From: a virus
IMG/VR virus record: IMGVR_UViG_3300002052_000001
Coordinates: 124,001-188,000 of that record
DNA: 64,000 bases
Reading direction: 5' to 3' (one strand)
The position numbers and the translations under genes were made by a program. This document shows positions 14,367 to 21,891 of this stretch, one piece after another; positions within the stretch are counted from its first letter, which is position 1, and each line of letters begins with the position of its first letter. A model generated the notes under the pieces. That model did not search any database, had not been told where the DNA came from, and was given only the letters and a program-made list of their open reading frames with translations.

Positions 14367-14454
14367 GGAAGGCAAACCGGACAGGCGCGCCGGACCCGCC
14401 TTGAAAGCGGTGTGCACCGAGAGGTGTGGGGCTCAGGACCTCTGCTTTCCGCCA
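14367..14454 (+). tRNA. tRNA-Ser(TGA)
   Basis: Acceptor GGAAGGC/GCTTTCC, loop CTTGAAA, long variable arm, CCA encoded. Confidence 0.93.
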
Positions 14455-14455
14455 A

Positions 14456-14542
14456 GGAGGATGAATTGGTCGTGGGATCAAGCCTGTCTCGAAAGCAGTG
14501 CGGACCGAAAGGTCTGGGGATCGAGCCCTCCGTCCTCCGCCA
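14456..14542 (+). tRNA. tRNA-Ser(CGA)
   Basis: Acceptor GGAGGAT/GTCCTCC, loop CTCGAAA, long variable arm, CCA encoded. It follows the previous tRNA by one base. Confidence 0.93.
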
Positions 14543-14543
14543 C

Positions 14544-14631
14544 GCGAGTGTGTCGGAATCAGCAGACGAGCCTGGCTCAAACCCAGGTGCCCTTTATGGG
14601 CGTGGAGGTGCAAATCCTCTCACTCGCACCA
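14544..14631 (+). tRNA. tRNA-Leu(CAA)
   Basis: Acceptor GCGAGTG/CACTCGC, anticodon arm CCTGG-CTCAAAC-CCAGG, CCA encoded. Confidence 0.95.
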
Positions 14632-14632
14632 A

Positions 14633-14722
14633 GGAAGGGCAATCCAACGGTTGGCGATGGAGCCCGGTTGGAATCCGGGTGAGGCATTGCGTCCCTTGCA
14701 GGTTCGATCCCTGTCCCTTCCG
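14633..14722 (+). tRNA. tRNA-Ser(GGA)
   Basis: Acceptor GGAAGGG/CCCTTCC, anticodon arm CCCGG-TTGGAAT-CCGGG, long variable arm. Confidence 0.95.
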
Positions 14723-14726
14723 CTAC

Positions 14727-14813
14727 GCGGGTATGATGGAATCTTGGTAGTCATGGCGGACTTAAAATCCGCTGGTCCTTGTGGCCGTGCAGGTTCGAGT
14801 CCTGCTACCCGCA
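14727..14813 (+). tRNA. tRNA-Leu(TAA)
   Basis: Acceptor GCGGGTA/TACCCGC, anticodon arm GCGGA-CTTAAAA-TCCGC. Confidence 0.95.
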
Positions 14814-14852
14814 CCGGCTTGACAACGGCAGTAGATCCCTTAAGGTGAGGAT

Positions 14853-14975
14853 ATGCGTATGCGCTACACGACCCTGGTCGCCGCGACAGCAACCGCTGGT
14901 TGCGCGGCCGTCGTGTGTGCGGAGGCGACTGCCGCGATCGGTATGGAGCCTCTGGCCGTGCTCGCTTGGCGATAA
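14853..14975 (+). CDS. Possible tiny hydrophobic peptide
   Basis: This 40-residue frame follows AAGGTGAGG. It begins MRMRYTTLVAATATAGCAA, a basic start and hydrophobic stretch with a lipobox-like TAGC. It is the only sizeable frame between the Leu and Trp tRNAs. It could be a membrane peptide or lipoprotein, but such short frames also arise by chance. Confidence 0.35.
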   Translation: MRMRYTTLVAATATAGCAAVVCAEATAAIGMEPLAVLAWR

Positions 14976-14998
14976 GGCAGGCCCGCCAAGTAAGAGAT

Positions 14999-15068
14999 AG
15001 GTCAGAGGCTGAGGTAGCCGGTCGGATTCCAAATCCGACTGTAGTGGGTTCGATTCCCACCTGGCCTG
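14999..15068 (+). tRNA. tRNA-Trp(CCA)
   Basis: Acceptor AGGTCAG/CTGGCCT, anticodon arm TCGGA-TTCCAAA-TCCGA, G73. An upstream GGCAGGCC (14976) can pair with the 3' acceptor strand as an alternative. Confidence 0.9.
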
Positions 15069-15132
15069 CCGAGGAGACTCTCATGTACGAACGCAAACCA
15101 GACCCACTCTGTAGAAGCTCGGGCGGACTTGT

Positions 15133-15203
15133 GAGCCGGTCCATCCGGGATGGAGGCGGGTTGCAACCCCGTCGAGGTTTGGGTTCGACTCCCACCCGGC
15201 TCT
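15133..15203 (+). tRNA. tRNA-Cys(GCA)
   Basis: Acceptor GAGCCGG/CCGGCTC with T73 as expected for Cys, anticodon loop TTGCAAC. Confidence 0.93.
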
Positions 15204-15207
15204 CCGA

Positions 15208-15281
15208 TGCGAGTGTGATGCAACCGGCAGCATGTCGCCCCGCCACGGCGGAAATCCGGGTTCGATTCCCGGCGCTCGCAC
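15208..15281 (+). tRNA. tRNA-Gly(GCC)
   Basis: Acceptor TGCGAGT/GCTCGCA, loop CCGCCAC (C at position 33), T-arm CCGGG/CCCGG. Confidence 0.9.
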
Positions 15282-15284
15282 TAT

Positions 15285-15360
15285 GCGGGGATAGCTCAAC
15301 TGGGAGAGCGCCTGTCTTACAAGCAGGAGGCCAGTGGTTCAACTCCACTTCCCCGTACCA
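15285..15360 (+). tRNA. tRNA-Val(TAC)
   Basis: Acceptor GCGGGGA/TCCCCGT, loop CTTACAA, CCA encoded. Confidence 0.95.
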
Positions 15361-15401
15361 TCGGACTCACGCTTTTCAGCGGGGTTTGGTTTCGGCGGGT
15401 G

Positions 15402-15438
15402 GCCCCGCCGTCGCGGTGAAAAACGGGGCATTTTTTTT
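15402..15438 (+). terminator. Intrinsic terminator within tRNA array 2
   Basis: GCCCCG pairs with CGGGGC, followed by A and eight Ts. A further GGCGGG/CCCGCC overlaps the 5' side. Confidence 0.65.
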
Positions 15439-15495
15439 GAGGGATAATCGGAGGTCGGAGACATAGAAGAGGACAACGCCGGTAAAACGGCACAT

Positions 15496-15569
15496 GGGCT
15501 TGTAGCTCAGCCAGGGAGAGCGTCTGCCTTGCAAGCAGAGGGTCGTGGGTTCAAATCCCACCGGGTCCA
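15496..15569 (+). tRNA. tRNA-Ala(TGC)
   Basis: Acceptor GGGCTTG/CGGGTCC with G-T pairs, anticodon arm TCTGC-CTTGCAA-GCAGA. Confidence 0.93.
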
Positions 15570-15580
15570 CTGAGGATAAT

Positions 15581-15607
15581 CGGACATAAAAAATCGTCTT
15601 ATGTCCG
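15581..15607 (+). other. Spacer hairpin between Ala tRNAs
   Basis: CGGACATAA pairs with TTATGTCCG (9 bp, 9-base loop). It is probably a processing or transcription signal. Confidence 0.5.
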
Positions 15608-15632
15608 GAGAGGAACGGAGATGAAAGTGTTT

Positions 15633-15709
15633 GGGTCCGTAGCTCAACTCGGGAGAGCGTCTGGCTGGCAGCCAGAAGGTTGCAGGTTCGAGTCCTGTCG
15701 GTTCCACCA
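15633..15709 (+). tRNA. tRNA-Ala(GGC)
   Basis: Anticodon arm TCTGG-CTGGCAG-CCAGA, CCA encoded. The acceptor has one T-T mismatch. Confidence 0.92.
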
Positions 15710-15754
15710 CTGCACCACGACAGGGACCAGCAGGCGGGTAACGCCCGCTTCCCT

Positions 15755-15826
15755 GTCCCCGTGGTGCTAACGGCAGCACACCTGTTTCGTACTCAGGAGG
15801 CGTGGGTTCGACTCCCACCGGGGGCT
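15755..15826 (+). tRNA. tRNA-Thr(CGT)
   Basis: Acceptor GTCCCCG/CGGGGGC, loop TTCGTAC. Its 5' leader (15712-15726) is complementary to its own first bases. Confidence 0.9.
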
Positions 15827-15830
15827 CCGC

Positions 15831-15904
15831 GCTGGTGAAGCTCGCGTTGGCAGAGCATCCGCCTTGTAAGCGGAAGGACGCAGGTTCGATTCCTGTCACC
15901 AGCT
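15831..15904 (+). tRNA. tRNA-Thr(TGT)
   Basis: Acceptor GCTGGTG/CACCAGC, anticodon arm TCCGC-CTTGTAA-GCGGA. Confidence 0.95.
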
Positions 15905-15907
15905 CCG

Positions 15908-15921
15908 GGCAGTCGACTGCC
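15908..15921. repeat. Dispersed palindrome, copy 3
   Basis: Perfect GGCAGTCGACTGCC in the 20-base spacer between two Thr tRNAs. Confidence 0.8.
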
Positions 15922-15924
15922 TTT

Positions 15925-15998
15925 GTCGGTATGGCTCAAGCTGGTAGAGCGCCTGCATGGTAAGCAGGAGGCCGTGGGTTCGATTCCCACTACCGACT
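15925..15998 (+). tRNA. tRNA-Thr(GGT)
   Basis: Acceptor GTCGGTA/TACCGAC, loop ATGGTAA. Confidence 0.95.
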
Positions 15999-16117
15999 CC
16001 GGGTTGACAATTCCTGCGGTCGGCCGCAAGGTAAAAGCATCATGTTCCGACGGCAACGACAGCGCGAGGTAGAGCGAGAACGAGAGCGGCAGCGCCGCTA
16101 ACTCGAAACGCTCCCTT

Positions 16118-16192
16118 GCACCTGTCTGCTAATGGTAGGCGACCGGTCTTTCACGCCGGGGATGTAGGGTTCGATTCCCACCAGGTGCACCA
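16118..16192 (+). tRNA. tRNA-Glu(TTC)
   Basis: Acceptor GCACCTG/CAGGTGC, anticodon arm CCGGT-CTTTCAC-GCCGG, CCA encoded. The T-stem is weak. Confidence 0.9.
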
Positions 16193-16193
16193 A

Positions 16194-16270
16194 GTCCCAT
16201 TCGGCTAGCTGGCCCAGGCCGTCGGACCCTCAATCCGGAGACCCCGGTTCAAATCCGGGATGGGACGCCA
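16194..16270 (+). tRNA. tRNA-Glu(CTC)
   Basis: Acceptor GTCCCAT/ATGGGAC, loop CCCTCAA (C at position 33), CCA encoded. Confidence 0.9.
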
Positions 16271-16271
16271 T

Positions 16272-16345
16272 TCGGGTGTGGCCCAGTGGTAGGGCAACGG
16301 TCTCTGACGCCGTCAACGCTGGTTCGATTCCAGCCACCCGATCCA
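16272..16345 (+). tRNA. tRNA-Gln(CTG)
   Basis: Acceptor TCGGGTG/CACCCGA, anticodon arm ACGGT-CTCTGAC-GCCGT, CCA encoded. Confidence 0.95.
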
Positions 16346-16346
16346 G

Positions 16347-16422
16347 GCCCGCGAAGCTCAATTGGACGAGCGCCGGTCTACGGAACCGGTCACTGGAGGT
16401 TCGAGTCCTCTCGCGGGTGCCA
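16347..16422 (+). tRNA. tRNA-Arg(ACG)
   Basis: Acceptor GCCCGCG/CGCGGGT, anticodon arm CCGGT-CTACGGA-ACCGG, CCA encoded. Confidence 0.95.
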
Positions 16423-16423
16423 G

Positions 16424-16497
16424 GCTCCCATAGCTCAAGTGGATTAGAGCACCGGCCTCCGGAGCCGGGAATCGGGGTTCGAGTCCCTGTGGGAGTG
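16424..16497 (+). tRNA. tRNA-Arg(CCG)
   Basis: Acceptor GCTCCCA/TGGGAGT, anticodon arm CCGGC-CTCCGGA-GCCGG. Confidence 0.95.
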
Positions 16498-16501
16498 CTA
16501 C

Positions 16502-16575
16502 ACGGGCGTAGCCCAATTGGTAGAGGCGCTCGGCTTTGACCCGAGTTGGTGTTGGTTCGACCCCAGCCGCCCGTG
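16502..16575 (+). tRNA. tRNA-Gln(TTG)
   Basis: Acceptor ACGGGCG/CGCCCGT, anticodon arm CTCGG-CTTTGAC-CCGAG. Confidence 0.95.
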
Positions 16576-16580
16576 CCGAA

Positions 16581-16596
16581 TGTTTCACGTGAAACG
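16581..16596. other. parS-like site 2
   Basis: TGTTTCACGTGAAACG matches the parS consensus at 15 of 16 positions. It lies directly after the last tRNA and before the tagged gene at 16670. Confidence 0.7.
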
Positions 16597-16669
16597 TGGG
16601 CGGGTGATACTCTGGGGCCATGCTCATCGCGGAATATCTTACCGGGTCGTTTGAAGCTGGAGAGTATGG

Positions 16670-17641
16670 ATGAGAATTTCCGAGCAGCTTGACTGGGCGC
16701 TCTTTCTCATCGAGCGCAGCTACGGTCCCGCCGACGTGCCTGGCGTCTTCTGGCTGGTGACCGACATCGACGATATCAACGAGGACCAGGTGAAGCAGTT
16801 GGCATCCGGAGTCTTGAAAGGGGTGAAGGGCATCTCCGGCGACAGGCGAATTGTGAGGCAATTTCTGGGCGTGGCGCGTAACGCGATGCTGGTGATGCCC
16901 GGCAAGGACGTGGCGAAGCTGAACAAGTTGACCAGGGTACTTTACGAAAAGCCGGAGTACCTGGTGTCCAAGAACCTCATTTGCCTCTACCGGATATGGC
17001 AGAAAGATCCCGAGAGCGGGCTTGGCCGTGACGGCGTGATGATGAATTTCATGGATTACTTTCGGATGTTTCTCCAGAAGGAGCCGATGGGCTCGCCGTT
17101 GGCCAAGATCGGGCACGCGATAGACTATGGGTACTTGAGCCGGTCGAAATACGGGGAGTTATTTCGGGGCCAAAACCCTCGGATAAATTCCATCAGGGAT
17201 TTGGCCAAATGGATTCGGAACGCTTCTATCGAGATAGCGAAGAAGAGGGATATCGGAGAATTTTACCTTGACCTTCTCCAGAAGATTCCGATCAAGGATT
17301 TTTATCGTATCGCCCATAGGACCCTGAAGAGGATCGGGGACATCTACAAGGACGAGGGGGAGTGGATAATGAAGGGGGATACCTTCAGGGTGCCCCCCAA
17401 AACGAGGCTGCTTGTGCTGAAAGATGAGAGGGTGACGCCCGAGGTCATTAAGAAGCATCGGGAAGGAACCCTGCCGACAAAGGAGCTGGAGCTGGCGGCT
17501 CAGGGTTATCGTTTTCCCAAATCATTTCTCACGGTGATCGACCTAATTGACAAGTACGGTCTCGACAAGAAGTACAAGCTGAGATTTGTGCCGGAGAGGA
17601 AGTTCGACGCTCACCGGGCGAAGCTGCTGGCGCAGAAATAA
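16670..17641 (+). CDS. Tagged large protein (putative capsid-targeted)
   Basis: The 323-residue protein begins MRISEQLDWALFLIERSYG, a diverged form of the shared tag with L-I-E at residues 13-15. The body is mixed alpha/beta and basic, with no motif I recognise. It stands alone between the tRNA array and the convergent helicase gene. Confidence 0.7.
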   Translation: MRISEQLDWALFLIERSYGPADVPGVFWLVTDIDDINEDQVKQLASGVLKGVKGISGDRRIVRQFLGVARNAMLVMPGKDVAKLNKLTRVLYEKPEYLVSKNLICLYRIWQKDPESGLGRDGVMMNFMDYFRMFLQKEPMGSPLAKIGHAIDYGYLSRSKYGELFRGQNPRINSIRDLAKWIRNASIEIAKKRDIGEFYLDLLQKIPIKDFYRIAHRTLKRIGDIYKDEGEWIMKGDTFRVPPKTRLLVLKDERVTPEVIKKHREGTLPTKELELAAQGYRFPKSFLTVIDLIDKYGLDKKYKLRFVPERKFDAHRAKLLAQK

Positions 17642-17652
17642 AAGCCCCCCGG

Positions 17653-17672
17653 CCGCCTGGCGGAGTCTTTTT
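17653..17672 (+). terminator. Weak intrinsic terminator between convergent genes
   Basis: CCGC-CTG-GCGG followed by AGTCTTTTT, just after the stop at 17641. Confidence 0.4.
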
Positions 17673-17735
17673 GAGTTACCGACTTGGAAGGAGGGTGACT
17701 CGACGCCGCAGCGCGACCGAGGGGGATTCAAGGGC

Positions 17736-19817
17736 TTAGGATACCATATCCTGCTCGCCCTCGAAATTTGATTTTTGAAGTATCAGGCCCGCTTCCTCGA
17801 TGAACCGACTGGGTTCTACGAACAGCACCTTGGCTCCGAAGGCCACGTTACGGACGCAGCTCACGGCCAGCCGATCGCGGGCGCGGGTGACGCCCACGTA
17901 GAACAGGCGGCGTTCTTCCTCGATGTCCTCGCACCGGCCGTGCGGTAGGATGTTCTCGGAGGCCCCGGCCAGGAACACGCAGGGCCATTCCAAGCCCTTG
18001 GCGCGGTGCAGGGAGCAGAGAACGACCTTGTTGGGGTTGTCCCCTTCCTCGCGCCGCTGCTTCTTAGAGGCGGCCAGCGTGTCATCCACGTAGTCCAGCA
18101 GGTCGGCGACCGACGTGAACCGGCCAGCGGCCCGGACCATCTCCCTGACGTTCGAGACGCGGCTGTTCTCGGTGCTCTCCTCACCTTCATCCTTCTGGAG
18201 CCATTCGGTGTACTGGGTTTGCCGGATGATGTCCTCCAGGACCCTGGCGGGCATCCCGGCGGCCTTGGTATCGGTCTCTGGCTCCGCATTCTTGGCACGA
18301 TCGATCCGGAACTTCAGGTCCTCGATCATGGTGGCCCAGTCCTCCGCGCTATACACCTGGCGGCGCTGGATTCCTGCCTGGCGGCAGACATCGCGCACGA
18401 CTTGGCTCCAGGAGGTCCCCTCCTTGCCCTTGTGAACTTTCGTCTCTTTGGCAGCGTCGCGGATACGGTCCAGGAAGGCACGGCCCAGGAACCGGAAGGG
18501 TGAGTTGATGGCGCGGCCGATATCGTCCAGGTCGCCCCGGCCTTCGGCCAGCCGCAGATAGGCAAGCAGGTCTCGGACCTCCTTGCGTTCGTAGAAGCTC
18601 GCCCCGCCGATGATCCGGTAAGGGATGCGGGCGCTGATGAGGGCTTCTTCGGGTGCACGCGACTGGGCATTGGTCCGGTACAGGACGGCGAAGTCGCGGG
18701 CCTGCTTGCCATCGGCCAGCAGTTCCCTGATCTGGTCCGCGATGCAGGCCCCTTCCTCGTCCAGGTCGCTATATTCTGTGGCGCTGATTTCGCCTCCCGC
18801 GCCGCGTTCGCCGACCATTTCCATGTCGAGCTTGGTTTCGGGGGCCATCGCTTCCAGTGCCAGGTTGGCGGCGGCTATGATTTCGGTACCGCTTCGGTAG
18901 TTCCGATTCATGGTGATGAGATGGGCTTCCCACGTCTTCTCGAAGCCCAGCAGCTTTTCCGGCTTCGCGCCGCGCCAGGTGTAGATGGTCTGCGCCGGGT
19001 CGCCCACTAGCATGTAGTTTCGGTGGTCTTGAGCCAGCAGCTCGCCCATCAGGAGCTGGCACAGATTCTGGTCCTGGGCCTCATCTTGGAGCACGTAGTC
19101 GTACTTGCTGGCCCAGCGGTGACGTAGATCGTTGTCATCGCGCAGCAGCTCCACAGCCTCCATGAGCATGTCATCGAAGCCCAGAAGTTGGCGCTCGCGC
19201 CGGATTTCCTCTGCCCGTGAATACGCTTCCAGCATCATGCGCGGGTTGGTCGCGGCCTTGGGATTTTTCTGGTAGATGCCCTGGGCGATGGCGGCGGCGA
19301 CATCGGATTCCGGCCGTGCCATATCGCACTTGCACAGCGACACGAAATGCTCCAGGACCGTCACGTCGGCGGCCTTCCAGTCCATTTCCTTGTAGCCCGT
19401 GGCGTCCTTCAGGCAGATGCGGTAGCGGTTACGGTCATCGACCTTCCATTCACGGTACGCGGGGACCTCCATGCGGAGAATCTCATAGGCCAGGGAATGG
19501 AATGTGCCGATCCGGGCGTCGCTCTTTCCAATGAGGGCGTCCAGGCGTTCCTGCATCTCGTCCGCGCCCTTCTTACTGAAGGTGACGGCTAGGACCCTGG
19601 ACGGATGCACGCCGCGCACGGCGACTAGGTAGCCAACACGCCGTACCAGCGCGTGTGTCTTCCCGGCTCCGGCGACCGCGCCCACGAGCAGCGGCCCTTT
19701 GTCGTGCTTGACAACGGCCTCCTGCTCCGGATTCAGACCGTCCAGGAGCTTTGCTTCCACGTCCGCGACGGCGACGGTTTCCCCCTTTGCTTCACTCAAG
19801 ATATTCCCGATACTCAT
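17736..19817 (-). CDS. UvrD/Rep/PcrA-like superfamily 1 helicase
   Basis: This 693-residue protein is an ATP-driven 3'-5' DNA helicase. Motifs in order are Q motif (LNPEQEAVV), Walker A (AVAGAGKTHAL), motif Ia (VTFSKKGADEM), GTFHSLA, Walker B-type DEAQD (VLQDEAQDQN), motif III (GDPAQTIYTWRGA), motif IV (LYRTNAQSR), motif V (LCSLHRAKGLEW) and motif VI (RLFYVGVTRARD). The N terminus MSIGNILSEAKGE resembles the packaging tag seen on other genes (MSI..xL-x-EA), which would be unusual for a helicase. A clear promoter lies upstream on the minus strand at 19879-19906. Confidence 0.93.
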   Translation of the reverse strand: MSIGNILSEAKGETVAVADVEAKLLDGLNPEQEAVVKHDKGPLLVGAVAGAGKTHALVRRVGYLVAVRGVHPSRVLAVTFSKKGADEMQERLDALIGKSDARIGTFHSLAYEILRMEVPAYREWKVDDRNRYRICLKDATGYKEMDWKAADVTVLEHFVSLCKCDMARPESDVAAAIAQGIYQKNPKAATNPRMMLEAYSRAEEIRRERQLLGFDDMLMEAVELLRDDNDLRHRWASKYDYVLQDEAQDQNLCQLLMGELLAQDHRNYMLVGDPAQTIYTWRGAKPEKLLGFEKTWEAHLITMNRNYRSGTEIIAAANLALEAMAPETKLDMEMVGERGAGGEISATEYSDLDEEGACIADQIRELLADGKQARDFAVLYRTNAQSRAPEEALISARIPYRIIGGASFYERKEVRDLLAYLRLAEGRGDLDDIGRAINSPFRFLGRAFLDRIRDAAKETKVHKGKEGTSWSQVVRDVCRQAGIQRRQVYSAEDWATMIEDLKFRIDRAKNAEPETDTKAAGMPARVLEDIIRQTQYTEWLQKDEGEESTENSRVSNVREMVRAAGRFTSVADLLDYVDDTLAASKKQRREEGDNPNKVVLCSLHRAKGLEWPCVFLAGASENILPHGRCEDIEEERRLFYVGVTRARDRLAVSCVRNVAFGAKVLFVEPSRFIEEAGLILQKSNFEGEQDMVS

Positions 19818-19878
19818 GTATCTCCTCCTGCGGCTCTTGCCTGCGTTTTATCCGGCTCATGCCGGTGTTTTCGATGTC

Positions 19879-19906
19879 AATATAGCCTATGAGAAGCATC
19901 TGTCAA
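19879..19906 (-). promoter_or_regulatory. sigma70-type promoter for the UvrD-like gene
   Basis: On the minus strand, TTGACA (19906-19901), 16-bp spacer, TATATT (19884-19879). AGGAGGAG lies before the start codon at 19817. Confidence 0.75.
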
Positions 19907-20518
19907 TCAGCACCGATACGGCTCGCGCTGATTGAAAACTGGATATGAAACAAGAGGTTTCGGCTTCGGTTGCGTGGCCTTGAGCACCTGGCAGGCCGAG
20001 CAATTATCGTCGCCCGTGCAGGTGATTGCGCTGCCCTTTGTCACGGCTTCTTCAACCGCTTCCTCGCTCTCGTCCGCGTACAGGTCCTCGCGTCGGATCA
20101 GCGCTTCATCTGCTTGGCGGAAGTCGTAATCGAACTCCGTGTTCGAGTGGAAGTTGACGCAGAAGTAATCGGTTTGATGGTCGCTGTCATCGAAGTTGTA
20201 GGCCGCGATGAGGGCTGCGACGGTTTTCAGCGCGTGCGTGGCCGTGGCTGTATAGCGCGGTGGGGCATCGCCGAAATATCCGTTTGGATTTTCATCGTGC
20301 CACTTTACCCAGGCCGGGTTGATGACGCGCTCGCCGCCCAGATGTTTGATGTAGGCGTCGACCGACCGGCCGCCCGAGTAGCGGCTGATGCGAACCGATA
20401 CTTTGGTACCTTTCGGGAGCCGCTTTTTCCGGATGGCCTCCTTGATGTCGGCGCGGACCAGCTTGGCGATTTCCTTCACATCGAGGTCGCGCTGGTACTT
20501 GGTTCCTGTGAAATTCAT
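19907..20518 (-). CDS. LPD29-like domain protein
   Basis: This 203-residue protein has an N-terminal segment KEIAKLVRADIKEAIRKK followed by VSVRISRYSGGRSVDAYI. That layout matches the LPD29 domain of phage and plasmid polyvalent proteins. The C-terminal half has a Cys pair (CTGDDNCSAC). It overlaps the upstream gene by 4 bases (ATGA), so it is in the same operon. Confidence 0.65.
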   Translation of the reverse strand: MNFTGTKYQRDLDVKEIAKLVRADIKEAIRKKRLPKGTKVSVRISRYSGGRSVDAYIKHLGGERVINPAWVKWHDENPNGYFGDAPPRYTATATHALKTVAALIAAYNFDDSDHQTDYFCVNFHSNTEFDYDFRQADEALIRREDLYADESEEAVEEAVTKGSAITCTGDDNCSACQVLKATQPKPKPLVSYPVFNQREPYRC

Positions 20519-20778
20519 ACTTCCCTCCTTCCGTTGTTCACTGCTGCAAGCCGAGCGGCGCGCTTTTGCCGCACGCGCTCACGAATCTCTGCGAGTGTGG
20601 GTTGAGCCAGCGTCCATTCTGTCTGAAGGTGACCGAGAGCATCCAGTTCATCTGGCTCCATCCAATCGGTTTTTGCTGGACGCAGGCCCCTGATAGACGG
20701 ATCGGCTGCGTCCATTCTGGCGCGTCCAATAGCGCAGATTCGGTCGATGTCTTTTTCGATGTCGGCAACGGTTCTCAT
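20515..20778 (-). CDS. Hypothetical protein
   Basis: An 87-residue, probably helical and charged protein with no recognised motif. It overlaps both neighbours by 4 bases, which supports translation coupling in this minus-strand operon. Confidence 0.6.
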   Translation of the reverse strand: MRTVADIEKDIDRICAIGRARMDAADPSIRGLRPAKTDWMEPDELDALGHLQTEWTLAQPTLAEIRERVRQKRAARLAAVNNGRREV

Positions 20779-21296
20779 CGAGTTGTTCTATTGGCTGATC
20801 TGGTTACCTTACATTCCGGGAAATCGATGCAACCGTAAAATTTTTGGCTATCCTTTTTGTTCTTCCGCAGAGCCATCGGTCGATTGCAGGCCGGGCACGA
20901 GGGCACGTGCAGTGCGGCGCGGTACGCTTCACGGATGGCGGACTTCAAGCGCTCTAGGAAGGCCGCAACGCGCTCTTCAGGCTCGCCTTTCGGAGCGGTA
21001 CGGTAGAGGCGGCGTTTCTCGATAACGAGCTTGAAGCGGCCTTTATGCTCCGCGCCGACCGTGATCCGGATGGCGTCTCGGCCGAGATCGCGGACCTTGG
21101 TGCGACCGACGCCCAGCGACGTGTAGACACGCACGCAGGCTTGCCGGTTGGGCGGTGTGAAGTTGAAGTGAACCTCCTGGCCGGTGAGCCCTTCACTTGC
21201 GACGCCTCCCTTGTTCTTGATGGCCGCGCCGATGGCGCGCAGCTCCGCCAGCAGCTTGGTGGCTGGAACGTCGATGTAGCGGTCGCCTTCAGGCAT
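20775..21296 (-). CDS. Topoisomerase-type zinc-finger protein
   Basis: This 173-residue protein ends in a zinc finger of the type repeated at the C terminus of topoisomerase I: CPACNRPMALRKNKK, then FYGCIDFPECKVT. The N-terminal 120 residues (EVHFNFTPPNRQACVRVYTSL) have no clear assignment. Nucleic-acid binding is likely. Confidence 0.7.
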   Translation of the reverse strand: MPEGDRYIDVPATKLLAELRAIGAAIKNKGGVASEGLTGQEVHFNFTPPNRQACVRVYTSLGVGRTKVRDLGRDAIRITVGAEHKGRFKLVIEKRRLYRTAPKGEPEERVAAFLERLKSAIREAYRAALHVPSCPACNRPMALRKNKKDSQKFYGCIDFPECKVTRSANRTTR

Positions 21297-21537
21297 TGTA
21301 GAATCCGATTCTTCTCAGATATGCTCGCCAGCCGTGGGCCTTGGCGCGCCAGACGCAGCAACCCAGGTCGTGCCAGTAGAAATCGTTGGGGCCGTGGAAC
21401 TCCACGTGGTTTTTGAAAAACATCTTGGTCTTGGACCGGTTGCCCCAGGCGGCTTTGATCTGTTCGGCCGGGACAGCCTTCCGGACATCCTTCATCACGT
21501 CTTTGAGGAGTGTTCTGCAAGACTTGTGATTGTTCAT
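21289..21537 (-). CDS. Hypothetical protein
   Basis: The product has 82 residues. ATG 21537 overlaps the upstream stop as ATGA. It is rich in aromatic residues and His/Cys (HVEFHGPNDFYWHDLGCCVW), possibly metal binding. Unknown family. Confidence 0.55.
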   Translation of the reverse strand: MNNHKSCRTLLKDVMKDVRKAVPAEQIKAAWGNRSKTKMFFKNHVEFHGPNDFYWHDLGCCVWRAKAHGWRAYLRRIGFYNA

Positions 21538-21761
21538 GCGGGTCTTTCCCATTTGAAGTGGTTGATTTCGCTGATGCGGAACCTGATCTCCAGTGGGTGA
21601 AGAAGCCGACCAGCGAAGTGTAGATGCTCGTGGAATGTCGTGTGCCGCCAGGCTGTGACCTCTTTGGTCTTGCGGTGAATTTTGTTGACGAACCAGAGGT
21701 GCCCTTCACGGTCTGTGAAGCGGTCGCTCTTCCGAACGTCCTTAAAACGTTTGAGCGGCAT
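21534..21761 (-). CDS. Hypothetical protein
   Basis: A 75-residue basic protein from ATG 21761, preceded by GGAGGGATA on the minus strand. It contains DREGHLWFVNKIHRKTKEVTA in a beta-rich arrangement. It is the first gene after the promoter at 21787-21810. Confidence 0.6.
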   Translation of the reverse strand: MPLKRFKDVRKSDRFTDREGHLWFVNKIHRKTKEVTAWRHTTFHEHLHFAGRLLHPLEIRFRISEINHFKWERPA

Positions 21762-21786
21762 TATCCCTCCTTCCACTATTCAATCT

Positions 21787-21810
21787 AATACCATCCGGAA
21801 AGATTGTCAA
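21787..21810 (-). promoter_or_regulatory. sigma70-type promoter of minus-strand operon
   Basis: On the minus strand, TTGACA (21810-21805), 17-bp spacer, TAGATT. The first 18 bases are identical to 7222-7239. Confidence 0.7.
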
Positions 21811-21891
21811 GAAGGAGAAGGGAAGAATCACCATCTACCGATTTCCAGAAAACCGGTAGAAAATCGTTATATGTCCGCTAAGCCTTTGTAA

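Noticed and set aside
14819-14850. Promoter TTGACA before the tiny peptide at 14853
   Set aside because: No acceptable -10 box at 16-18 bp.
16041-16100. Arg-rich 19-codon frame in a tRNA spacer
   Set aside because: Too short, weak ribosome site, and composition expected from repetitive GC-rich DNA.
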